DNA of 64,000 bases from Cycas panzhihuaensis (taxonomy: Eukaryota > Cycadophyta): contig CM041465.1 of the NCBI GenBank assembly GCA_023213395.1, positions 225,687,741 to 225,751,740 on the forward strand, given 5' to 3'. Made by a program: the position numbers and the translations under genes. Shown here piece after piece: positions 46,259-56,225 of this stretch. How positions within the stretch are numbered: the stretch's first letter is position 1; each line of letters opens with the position of its first letter. Below the pieces are notes generated by a model that was given only the letters and a program-made list of their open reading frames with translations, was not told where the DNA came from and searched no databases.

Positions 46259-47300
46259 TGGCTCCTTAAAGTAACAGTGATAAATTCTTGATACTCGAGA
46301 CCCAAGTCATCAACATTCTAGAAAAAATCAAGCAAGATTTAGACCACATACACGAGGAGGTTAAAAATGAAGTAACTGCCATATAGATAGAATTTCACAT
46401 AAACATGTCAACCCTAACATCCCATGCTAATGTCCAATGGGTACTTAAAAGATTGAACAACTTCTCTCCTTCGTCGCTAATAACCTCATCTTCAATCAGT
46501 CTTACACAACAACAAATTGTGTCTCTGCCTCCACGTCAGCAGTAACCATTTTATCATAAGATTAATCTAGATCTCAACAAGGATAACACATGAAGTTGGA
46601 TTAGTAAACTAGAGTCCTACTTTACACTCAACCTAATATCAATAAATAAACAACTTACATTTGCTTCCATTCATTTAGATGGGAAGGCACACCATTGGTT
46701 CTGATGGTAGAAGTAGGAGTACCCTTCTAGCTAGTCTTGGGCACACCTCTCTACTTATTTTTTTGAGTAGTATGAAGACACTTAAAACCAATTATTTTTC
46801 ACACAACTGACATGCTTGAAACAAGTATTCTCTCTCAAAGTATATACGGATGAGTTCCAATCTCTACGTAATCAAGTTGATCAGCAACTTGATAAATAAA
46901 TAGAGAGAGATATGTATGTATCTAGGCTTAAATAATACATCTAAATGCACCTAAATATGGTCTTACTATCTACTCTAAAAGATGCAATTAACATGGCTAA
47001 AGTAGTAGAAGTAGAGTTTGTCATAGAAAGACCTCCTCCATTTAGATGAGACTCCACCTACCTTTTACGATCCCAACAAGTTGATACTACATGGTCCCAA
47101 AGACTACATCCAACTGGCTATCAACGATGGTACCCATGATTAGATGACACACCATCTACATCTCTCAAGTAGTGCACTGAGGAACCATCTTCAAAGTCCA
47201 TATACATCACTCCAACAAAGGCATAACATTATCAAGAAACTAGTTTACGTATGTAATGTTCTAAAAAATAGACCTCTGGTCATGGGAGAATCTACAAAGC
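46259..47300 (+). pseudogene. Gag of gypsy E
   Basis: The ATG at 46259 is followed three codons later by a TAA. The same frame continues with ILETQVINILEKIKQDLDHI, SWISKLESYFTLN, LTFASIHLDGKAHHWF, FSLKVYTDEFQSLRNQVDQ and LLSTLKDAINMAKVVE, the full gag core with several stops. A worn zinc knuckle, CSKKxTSGHGRIYK, lies near 47250-47290. Frame is conserved through gag, which points to point mutation more than indels as the cause of death. Confidence 0.86.
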
Positions 47301-47870
47301 CAAGAAGATAGTCTTCATAATTGACCCTAGCTTATCTTTGGAGGATGACCCTAACACTGAGCATGACTATGATGATGAACCCCAAGACCACCTTACTGAC
47401 AAGCTGCCTCCAAATCCTAAACCTAAAGTTTCCTTATTAGTCATTACCTCCATCACATGTCCTGAATCGCTTCAAGTCAAAGGAATACATTAAAAAAACC
47501 GAATTACTATTTTGATTGATGATGGCACATTACTAAATTTCATCGATATCTCTATTGCTCGATAGTTGAATCTTTACATAAAACCTAAAATAGGCTTTAC
47601 TTACTCCTTACCTAATCATCACACCCTTCATTATGTAGGAATAATAAAAAACCTCACAATTCACATTAGCTCATATACCCTTATCTCTGATTTTTATGCC
47701 CTATCCATAGGTGGATCAGATGCAATTCTTGGCATATAATGAATCCAGACTTTAGGCACTTATATCACTAATAACTCACCCACAACCCCATTCATTATGT
47801 TCAAAGATTACATGGGTGACTCATATAAACTTTATGGGATGTAAGCCCCCCAAACAAAGTAATCTCACCC
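47301..47870 (+). pseudogene. Protease of gypsy E
   Basis: In the gag frame: SLLVITSITCPESLQVKGIH, ITILIDDGTLLNFIDISIAR (the D-S/T-G triad reads D-D-G), LHYVGIIKNLTIHISSYTLI, DFYALSIGGSDAILG. These match the gypsy protease with the flap and the (V/I)LG motif. Few stops occur. Confidence 0.84.
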
Positions 47871-48880
47871 ACTTAAATGCGTCGATAACTCAATGATAAT
47901 ATAGGATACACCATTTGTCTCAACCATATCTAGGCCCCTTTGGGTATTCACCCCGATATCCAGTAAGTATTGGACTAATACTAATCTGCATTTGCTTCAT
48001 TACCTACCATCCCTCTACTCGATCAAGGTTGTTATGATATTATTGAGTTATAAAATTTACACGACCTTATTAGCCTTTGACCATATAAGAATTCCTATTT
48101 TTAAAAAAATAAAATCAAAAAAATCATGAGGGAATTACTAGACATGGGCATCATCCAACCTAGTAAAAGCCTGTATGTGGCACCCATCATTTTAGTTTGT
48201 AAAAAGGATGGCTTTTTCTAACATTACGTTGACTATCGTATGCTCAACAAAATCACCATAAAAAATAAGTTCCCCACACCATGAATCGATGATATGTTAG
48301 ATGAGATCCATGGTGCTACAATTTTTACCAAACTTAATTTATAGTTAGGATATTACCAAATCCCTATCTTTCTAGAGGATCAACATAAAATGGCTTTCTA
48401 AACCCATCATGGCCACTTTGAGTTTTAGGTCATGTCTTTTGGCCTATCTAATACTTCGGCTACCTTTCAAGACATTATAAATAAGACTTGTAAAAATTTG
48501 TTAGTCTTCTTCAATGATATTCTTATATATAGTTCAAACATGCCTACTTATATCCCACATCTAGAAATAGTCCTTTAAATCTTGGCTAAGAATAAACTAT
48601 ATGCTAAACTCTCTAAATGTGAGTTTGGGAAATTTGAACTACAATACCTTGGTTATATTATATAATTTATAGGTATTCGGGTAGATCCTAATAAAATCTC
48701 TATCATCACTAATTAGCCAACCCCAAAAACCCTGACCCAATTGTGGGATTTCCTAGGGCTTACCATATTCTATCATCATTTCATTTGAAATTATGCCATA
48801 CTAACCACCCCCTTAACCCACCTACTTTGGAAGGATTCCTTCCAAAGGTCTCTCTCAACGAATGAGGCCTTCCTTTATCT
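47871..48880 (+). pseudogene. Reverse transcriptase of gypsy E
   Basis: Blocks in order are RELLDMGIIQPSKSLYVAPI, LVCKKDGFF, YVDYRMLNKITIKNKFPTP, IDDMLDEIHGATIFTKLNL, QIPIFLEDQHKMAF, VMSFGLSNTSATFQDII, then the catalytic box FFNDILIYSS. The first Asp of the FFDD box is Asn here. Just before it, about seven codons present in relatives are missing (KTCKNLLVFF). The thumb, LWDFLGLTIFYHHFI, follows. TAG and TAA stops occur at several Trp and Gln positions. Confidence 0.9.
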
Positions 48881-49290
48881 AAAGGTAAGGTCATGCTAAC
48901 CACCCCAGTTTTGGCCTTTCCTGACTTTACTCAGCCTTTCTAATTAGAATGTGATGCCTCCAAGTTTGGATTGGGTGTAGTCTTAATGCAGGACTTCCAC
49001 CCCATCACCTTTTAAAGTTGAAAACTTAAAGATTATAAGTGTAAATTGTCTACCTATCAAAAAGAAATTTGGACCATCCTCCACACTATTGATAAATGAC
49101 AATAGTATCTACTTGGTTCTAAATTTACTATCCTCACTAATCATCATAGCCTTCATCACTTACTAGATCAACCAGTCCTCTCGGAAGAGTAGGCTAAATG
49201 GGTCAACCACCTACAAGTTTTTGACTTTATAATCACATATAAAAAAGGGAAAGATAACAGTGTGGCAGATACTCTCTCAAGGCCACCTTT
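48881..49290 (+). pseudogene. RNase H of gypsy E
   Basis: LECDASKFGLGVVLMQDFHP, KLSTYQKEIWTILHTI, YLLGSKFTILTNHHSLHHLL and [19 protein letters not shown] are readable. The first Asp, the Glu and the last Asp are kept; the third reads Asn (TNHHS for TDHxS). Confidence 0.88.
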
Positions 49291-50560
49291 CCCTACACTT
49301 GATAATAACACCTATCACACTAATAATGCCACCATTCATGTTATTTCTTCCCCACAACTAACATGGATACAGGACTTAGCCACAGCTAATCAATCCCAAC
49401 CAAATTTCCCACACTAGGCTGATAAGGTCCATACTTATAAGAATTGGTCCATCCATAATAATCTTCTCTTATACCAAAATTACATATTTATACACCCCCA
49501 CTCAACTTTTATTCCATGAATTTTATCAGAATATCATTCTTCCCCTCTTGGTGGTCATTCTTGTTTCGATAAAACTTATCATAGGATGTGTTTTGACTTC
49601 TTTTGGTCAGAAATGAAATCCACCATCCTTACCTTTGTCTCTGAATGTGACACATGCTAATGTAACAAAGCTGATACGAAACCCCAACTAGGCCTCCTTC
49701 AACCGTTACACATCCCACAAGGTAAATGGCAAGATATTACCATGGACTTTATAATAGGCTTACCACTATCTATCAGATCTGACTCTATTTTAATAGTCAT
49801 AGATAGGTTGACAAAATATGCCCACTTCTTACCTGTTCACATAACCTATAAGCCTCCACGTATCATTGACATTTACTTCCAAATAATATTTTGTTTATAT
49901 AGTTTTCTATCTACTATCATATGTGATTGCAACCCTAAATTCACTAGCTCCTTTTGGTAGGAGCTATTTTACACATCAGGAACATCATTCAATATGAGTT
50001 TGGCATACCACCCATAGACCGATGGCCAATCCAAAATCCTTAACAAAACTTTAGAGACCTAATTATGTTGCTTTACATCTAACCACCAGTCTAAATAGAC
50101 ATCATGGCTAGCCCTAGTTGAGTATTGGTATAACTCTCTACATTATTTAGCCATTAGAATGTCCCTATTTTTGGCTCTCTATGGGCATCCCCTGCTATCC
50201 CACCATACCTTGGCTACTAACCTCTACACAACAAAAGTACAATAAAAATTGTAGCATATGGACTAAATTCTCTACACCCTTAAGTAAATCCTATCCATGG
50301 CCCAGAATCAAATAAAATAATTAGCAGATTGCCAACATTCTGATCGTGCCTTTGATATTGGTGATCTTGTATTCATTTATCTATAATCTTATAAGCAACA
50401 ATCCCTTCACTATCATAAGAACCATAAATGTATCCCTCAATATTATGGCCCCTATAAAGTCCTTGAATATATTAGTGAAGTTACATATACTCTCAACCTT
50501 TCCCCCACCACCAACATCTATAATGTTTTTCACATATCCTATCTCTGAAAGTGTCTAAGC
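49291..50560 (+). pseudogene. Integrase of gypsy E
   Basis: The HHCC zinc finger is intact: EYHSSPLGGHSCFDKTYHRM and FVSECDTC. The core has WQDITMDFIIGLPLSIRSD (first Asp kept), RLTKYAHFLPVHITYKPP, ICDCNPKFTSSFW (second Asp kept) and YHPxTDGQSKILNKTLE, where Lys stands for the catalytic Glu. The GPF/Y-like C-terminal module reads YYGPYKVLEYISEVTYTLNL and IYNVFHISYL. Stops are scattered, with a clean stretch at 49742-49960. Confidence 0.9.
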
Positions 50561-50790
50561 AAAACCCATGTCCCCTAGATAACCCTTCCAATTCTAGATG
50601 AAGAGCAAACCTTATATGTACCTCCAAAATGTATACTAGCTGGCAGATAACGCCGTCTTCAAAATTGGTCCATTTTAGAATATTTGATATAATAGATAGG
50701 CTACAACTCGGATAAAGCAACTTAGGAATTCAATGATTTTATCAAAAAGCACCCACATCTCACATGCCTCAAGGACTTAGCATCTTAGGG
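50561..50790 (+). pseudogene. Chromodomain at the C-terminus of gypsy E pol
   Basis: PPKCILAGRxRRLQNWSILE, YLIxxIGYNSDKAT and EFNDFIKKHPHL follow the chromovirus chromodomain pattern (ILxxRxxR...xLVxWxxxxxxxATWE). Trp residues appear as stops or changed. Chromodomains are thought to steer insertion toward particular chromatin. The frame ends at a TAG at 50786-50788, directly before the polypurine tract. Confidence 0.8.
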
Positions 50791-50799
50791 GAGGGGACC

Positions 50800-51207
50800 T
50801 ATAACATAACTCATCTCACTAAGTTATGTAAAATAATATTATAGAGAGAGCTATCAAGAGGTTAAGAGATAAGGTTAATTATGGAACTTTGTGCATGAGC
50901 TGATAAGCTAGCCAATAGTATGCAAGACCACTATACCGTCTAATAGAATATAAGGTTACTTGGGCCACCAATAGGATTACATGTGAAAGACCCTTTTTTG
51001 TCTATATAAGGGTCATAGCTTATAAATGATGGTCATCTTGATGTAACTTTTTATAAAGATTATACTACGGTACTCTCTATTTTAGTGATCATTTGGTGAT
51101 CTTATGAGGTTCTCTATTAATTTATTTTCCCTATTGGATAGAATGAAGTGGTAATGATTGTCATTTTTCTGCTATCTTAAGGAGAACTTGTGAGAAGATA
51201 CATCTCA
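50800..51207 (+). repeat. 3' LTR of gypsy E
   Basis: The purine run AGGGGAGGGGA (50787-50797) is the polypurine tract. The LTR starts TATAACATAACTCATC, aligned with TGTTACATAATTCATC of the 5' LTR, and ends ACATCTCA. It has about 62 bp (AGCTAGCCAATAG to GGCCACC) that the 5' LTR lacks. Confidence 0.88.
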
Positions 51208-51738
51208 AGATCAAAGAAATATCAAGTTTGGACTTATATTTTCAAAATCTAATAAGTTTAAGCTATATGATTTTATTGACTCTAATTGGGCTACAGATGT
51301 AAATGATAGAAAATCTATATTACAGTGTTTATTCACTCGCAAATCTAGTATAGTTTTATGTTGTAGTAAGAAATAAGCCATTATTTCTCTATCATCAACT
51401 GGAGCTAAATACAAAGTAGTTGTTTTTAGCTACCTTAGAAGTAATTTATGTTTGAAGCTTTCTTGGTCATTTTAGATTAAAACAAACTAATCCTATACCA
51501 TTGTTTTGTGATAATCAAAGTATAATTCAACTATTTAAGAATCTTATTTTCCATGTAAGGATAAAGCACATTAAAATTTATCATCACTTTGTTCGAGAAT
51601 AGGTGCAAAACAAGATAATATAGTTAGTTTATTCTCTAGCTAAAGATTAGGTTGTTGATATTCTCATTAAGGCATTAAGCCATGAAAAATTTAAACAGTT
51701 TAGAAATCTTCTTTCTATAAGAAACAATGAATTATGAG
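51208..51738 (+). pseudogene. RNase H of copia 1 (resumed after gypsy E)
   Basis: KFGLIFSKSNKFKLYDFIDS and NWATDVNDRKS resume the copia frame, with the first Asp present (DSNWA). Then LSSTGAKYKVVVF stands for the SSTEAEYxA motif with both Glu positions changed (GAK), and KHIKIYHHFVRE, SLAKD, VVDILIKALSHEKFKQF and LLSIRNNEL end the domain. Stops occur at several Trp/Gln codons. Confidence 0.9.
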
Positions 51739-51742
51739 ACGA

Positions 51743-51971
51743 TGTTAAAATGGTTATTAGTTTAACCTAATATAATTCCTTATCATAGGTTGTTGTAACT
51801 TACATGTCATTTCTTGACTCTTTAAGCATACTTATTAAGTTAACAGGTGATGATTTTGTCATACGTTTGATTAAGATGTACATTAAGTATTTTTAGATTG
51901 ATTAAAGCAAGGTAATTTCTAGTGGATCTTTGGTGTTAGCTTGTGCATTAATTTCTTTGCATGCTCTTTCA
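51743..51971 (+). repeat. 3' LTR of copia 1
   Basis: It starts TGTTAAAATGGTTATTAG and ends GCTCTTTCA. It matches 39296-39524 in full at about 83% identity by hand count. Confidence 0.92.
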
Positions 51972-53045
51972 ACTTTAAGAGGCCCATAGTTTTGTAAAGC
52001 CACAGTGAAAACCTTAAAAGCCAAACTAAATCAAGAAAAAATTAATTTGAAGTCAATTCTAGGATGTTACAATGTGACATTATAAAATATACACTAGCAT
52101 CATGAAAATTATTGCCATGTTGAATTGTGAAATTTAGACTGGCATTATGAAGAATATATTAGCACCACAAAAAAATAAATAAAATCTAGTTTCAATGAAA
52201 ACTTAAAATAGACATAACTTTCTTATACAATGTTTATTTTTAGCCTATAACCATTTGTTTTCTTATGTACTTGATGAGATTTACCTAAGAGACTAGGTAT
52301 AATAATAAATTCATTTAAATTCAAAATCAAAATTTAAAAGGAATGTATAATATAAGTGAAATTTTGATAAAAAGGACCTAAAGTAATAAAAAATAATAGA
52401 ATCACAGTGAGAAATATCTATAGATATTTTAAAACTCAATCTAAGAAGAAACTAGATAGAAATCAACATCAAAATTATAAAAATATTGAACATTCATGGT
52501 GGGTGAAGCTAGAGCTACTTTTATAATTACATGAGAATTAAATATCATTATCAACAATAGGTTTAACCATGAGTACACATACATGTATACATCATCAAAA
52601 CTAGATCAATCATTTGAAGTTTCAACCAATTAATTAAAATAGATGAAGTGCTCCTAACCACATTTAGGGGGCCTAAAATGAAGAAAACATTTAGTTATTT
52701 GGTAGTAGAAGCTTATTAAATAGAGTGATTAAAGATGGTTAATGATGTCAAGCTAATTTTTAATAAATTTTATTCAATGATCAAGGTGTTTAATGTATTG
52801 TTAGTTAATACTAGGAAATCATGAAGTGATTAGTCTAACTTTAAAATAGGTGTATAAAATGATGAACTAAACATAATACTAAAAAAAGTAATGACTCATC
52901 TTGTACTTGTTATAACATAGTTAAAAGGAATCTAATAATCTAGATTATTACACAATAACCTATGGTTTACTAAACTTCTTTTTTTCGTAGAGATAGTAAC
53001 TTATACAAATAAAATGCAATGTGTCTTGAAGAGATTGGAGTCAAG
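51972..53045. other. AT-rich spacer between copia 1 and copia 2
   Basis: I see no coding motif, PBS or repeat pair in this stretch. It is probably older decayed sequence into which both elements inserted. Confidence 0.55.
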
Positions 53046-53245
53046 TGATATCTAAAAGAAAATCAAATATAAATGCTCATTGATTATCTAAGAGATTATC
53101 TCTCTATAAATACAAGAAGGTTTGGTAACCACTTACTATATGTAAGCCACTTATCACTCTTACAATAAAGAGAGAATGATACATAACCCTTATTAACTAA
53201 CTACATGACTTAAGGTCCTATCATAGATAAAAGATTACTCTAACA
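53046..53245 (-). repeat. 3' LTR of copia 2
   Basis: On the plus strand it runs TGATATCTAAAAG to TACTCTAACA. It pairs with 61730-61928. The minus-strand polypurine tract AAGAGAGGG (53246-53254) lies directly inside it. Confidence 0.9.
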
Positions 53246-53252
53246 CCCTCTC

Positions 53253-53760
53253 TTAATGTTTTATCCATCTCAAATGAAGCTTATTTTTGAAAATTTGAAA
53301 CTTGTCTTTACTCAGATATTTAGTCAAGATATCAACAACTTGTTCATTTGTTATACAATGCATTAACTCTATTTCCTTGTTCTGAAACATTTTCCAGATG
53401 AAGTGATGATGAACTTTAATGTGTTTAGTTTGGACATGAAATATTAGATTATTTGTCAACTTTATTGTACTTTGATTATCATAATAAAGAGTTGTTGGAC
53501 TATTCTATTATTTATTTAGATCTATTAGCAATCGTCTTAGCCATATTGCTTCACAACATGCGCTTACTACTGACTTGTATTCTAACTTTGTAGATCCTAA
53601 AGCAATAATTAGTTATATTTTACTACTCAAAGATATTGTTGCTAATCTAAGAAGAAACTAACATCTAGTAGTTAATTTTCTATTTCTCTTATCTATAGAC
53701 TAATTAGAATCATTGTATCTAACCAACTTTTCTACATCATTTGTTATATATACAAGTTCT
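53253..53760 (-). pseudogene. RNase H of copia 2
   Basis: The minus strand reads STKLEYKSVVSACCEAIWLR, LYYDNQSTIKLTNNLIFHV, QTKHIKVHHHFIWKM and EQVVDILTKYLSKDKFQIF, ending LRWIKH. The Glu of the STEAEY motif is partly changed (STKLEY), while the DNQ Asp is kept. The last 68 codons (53253-53459) are open. Confidence 0.9.
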
Positions 53761-54780
53761 AGATCATATATGAGTATCCTTTTTACTAATCTCTAGTGCA
53801 ATATTTTTAGATCTTGCATATACTTAGATATCACTCTAACAAAATATGATATGTCAAGTCTAATGGTAGTAAGGTAGATTAGACTTCCAACCAATTGTTT
53901 GTACAAGGTTATATTGACTGAAGTTTCTCTTATGCCTAAAGCCAAATCACACCCAATTTCCATCGAAGTTGCACATCTATTGTAATCTTCTATTTTGAAT
54001 CTATTGAACAAATTTTAGGTATATTTATTTTACGATAGTGTGATTGAGTCCTCCTTTTATTTTACCTTTATGCTAAGATAATAACTTAGAAGTTCTAAGT
54101 CAGTCATTTTAAATCCCCTTTTTAACTGAGCTCTTATGACTGTGATGGACTCTGTATCACTACCTAAAAAAATCATATCATCTACATACACAATAGTTAT
54201 GGTGATCAATATTTGGTTTATTTTTCCATACAAAGTAGGATTTACTTCGCATCTCTGAAAATAATTTTGTGTGAGATATTTGTCTAATTTAGTATACTAG
54301 GCCTTTGGAACTTGTTTTAGCCCATATATGGCCTTTTTTAATCTACACACCAAATGTTCTTGATTATTTTAAACATACCCCTCCGGCTGTTGCATGTAGA
54401 CTTCTTCCTCTATATCTCTATCCAAAAGGCACTACATTGAGCTAATAGATTTTCTAATTTTGTTGTGTTACTAAGGCAATAACCATTCTTATAATATTTA
54501 GTTTTTCTATTGGAGAAAAGGTTTCATCATAGTCTACTCCTATAGTTTGAGTGTATCCCTTGGCCACCAATCTTACTTTATATTCTTCTATTCTCCGATC
54601 AAAGTTTTCCTTTACTTTGTACACCCATTTACAATTGATAATTAGCTTGTCAATAAGCAGTTCAACTAGTTTCCATGTTTTGTTCTTAGAAATTGCTGCC
54701 ATTTTTGTTTCCATTACTAATTCCCACTCAATATGTTGACTTCCTTCTTTATATAACTGAGGTTATGTTAAATAAAATAG
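53761..54780 (-). pseudogene. Reverse transcriptase of copia 2
   Basis: In order on the minus strand: METKMAAISKNKTWKLVELL, INCKWVYKVKENFDRRIEEY, RLVAKGYTQTIGVDYDETFS, IRMVIALVTQQN, then after stops the catalytic IVYVDDMIFLGSDTES (YVDD intact), FKMTDLELLSYYLSIKVK, and LYKQLVGSLIYLTTIRLDIS. The frame holds for 86 codons at 54454-54714 and 72 codons at 53793-54011. Most of the fingers and palm are intact. Confidence 0.92.
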
Positions 54781-55891
54781 TGTATGATGCTTTAGGGACT
54801 TGCTTCTATGATAAAACACATCACCTTTTACTTCTTCAACTATTTTGAGATACCATTTAGGTATCTTTTTAGAAGATGTCCTAATTTCTTCTTTTTCTTT
54901 AGGACTCATTTCTCTAATGGATGAAAGATATCTCTTAGAACTCTCTTCTTCTTCTATTTCTGTATCCTCATATATGATTCCAAAAATGTCATTAGGTGAG
55001 ATAGTAACTATGGAAGATTCTCTTATGGACACATCAATTTCGGGATGTATATCTAGATTTGCAACTATATCTTATTCAATAAAGACAACATCCATGATTC
55101 TATAGACTTTATTTATTTTGAGGTCTATGCATCCATATGCTTTAGAATTCTTTCTATAGTCTATTATTATTCATTCTATGCTTTTGCAGTCAAGTGTTAA
55201 CCTTTTCTTATTAGGAATATGAATAAAATCTTAACATCCAAAGATTTTAATATTGCTTACATCGGCCTTATATTTGGTCCATGCTTCTTCAAGAGTTATT
55301 TTATTCAGGGCCTGAGTTAGACTTCTATCTATTAGATAACGTACTATATTTATAGCTTCTACCCAATATGTATTTGGAATCAATCTATTTGTTCTTCTAC
55401 ACCATTTGATTGAGGAATATAGGGAGTTGTTATTTGTCAACATATCCCATGAGTCTTATAGAAGAACTGAAACTCTTTTAATATATATTTGCCTCTACCA
55501 TTAGGCTTGATATATTTTAATTTATTTCTACTTTCTAACTCATCTTTAGATTTAAATTCTTTGAATTTATCAAAAGGATCTGACTTATTATAGAGAAAGT
55601 ATACCTAGATTTTTTTAGAAAAATCATCAATAAATGTGAGAAAATATCTTACTCCATTGAGTGAGCTTGGGGTAATGGGTCCATAAAGATTAGAGTACAC
55701 TAATTCTAATTTTCTTTGGGTACACCATACACTTCTTTGGAATGGAAATCCATGTTGTTTACCCAACAAATAGCCTTTGCAAACAAAGAAATGAAATGTT
55801 ATATCTAGAAGCCCATCAACCATATTAGAAATTTTTAAAGCAACTTATAGAGGCCATTACTTTCAATGCCTCTGCCTATTATAATTCCACC
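54781..55891 (-). pseudogene. Integrase of copia 2
   Basis: The minus strand reads GYLLGKQHGFPFQ, LELVYSNLYGPITPSSLNGV, RYFLTFIDDFSKK, IKPNGRGKY, YIPQSNGVEEQI and an acidic C-terminus (IIYEDTEIEEEESSK). The expected VHSDL reads VYSNL (Asp to Asn), and the RSDxGGEY motif reads KPNGRGKY (Asp to Asn). The tail region 54763-55032 is an open 89-codon frame. The N-terminal finger is cut off at 55891 by copia 3. Confidence 0.88.
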
Positions 55892-56213
55892 TGTTAGAAT
55901 ATGTGTACATACTAACTAACATAAAGTGGGCCTATTTATATACATAATTATATAGAGAATATTCTCAAGAGTGGAGAGCCAACAGATGTAAAATGTATTG
56001 ATATTTTGGCACTTTAGATCTATAAATATAGATCAAAGTCTAACTTTGTAAAATGCTAGATTTGTAATAATATAAAATATTATTATTATGGGTTTTCAAC
56101 TGTAAGGGTTTCTCACAGTAATCTGGTGTCCCATGTGATCTATTTCTACTTGTGATCTACCTACTGTGAAGGATCTTATCCACCTTATGTGCTTTGATTT
56201 ATGTTTCCCAACA
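55892..56213 (+). repeat. 5' LTR of copia 3
   Basis: It begins TGTTAGAATATGTGTACATA and ends TTTCCCAACA, with inverted TGTTRG/CCAACA ends. It abuts the PBS directly. Confidence 0.95.
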
Positions 56214-56225
56214 TGGTATCAGAGC
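56214..56225 (+). promoter_or_regulatory. Primer-binding site of copia 3
   Basis: TGGTATCAGAGC is a 12 of 12 match to the tRNA-Met PBS and directly follows the LTR. Confidence 0.96.

Larger units (their letters stand above)
44545..51207 (+). mobile_element. Gypsy E, a chromovirus nested inside copia 1
   Basis: LTRs at 44545-44896 and 50800-51207 bound a Gag-Pol reading that stays mostly in one frame with scattered stops and ends in a chromodomain. The chromodomain places it among the plant chromoviruses. It sits between codons of the copia RT/RNase H region in the same orientation. No clear 5-bp target duplication is visible. LTRs differ at about 15% plus a roughly 62-bp length difference, a little less than the host copia's LTRs, which fits the order of insertion. 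Confidence 0.93.
39296..51971 (+). mobile_element. Ty1/copia element 1, split by a nested gypsy
   Basis: Two 229-bp LTRs flank the element, with PBS, gag, integrase, RT and RNase H in copia order. The RT/RNase H reading breaks off at 44544 (..KHILRCM) and resumes at about 51212 (..IKFGLIFSKSNKF) after 6.66 kb of gypsy sequence. Without that insert the element is about 6.0 kb, a normal copia length. Flanks ATTTT (39291-39295) and ACTTT (51972-51976) fit a 5-bp target duplication with one C/T change. LTRs differ at about 17% by hand count. Confidence 0.93.

Noticed and set aside
54845-55105. 86-codon plus-strand frame
   Set aside because: It is the antisense shadow of the copia 2 integrase C-terminal region, which has clear homology on the minus strand.
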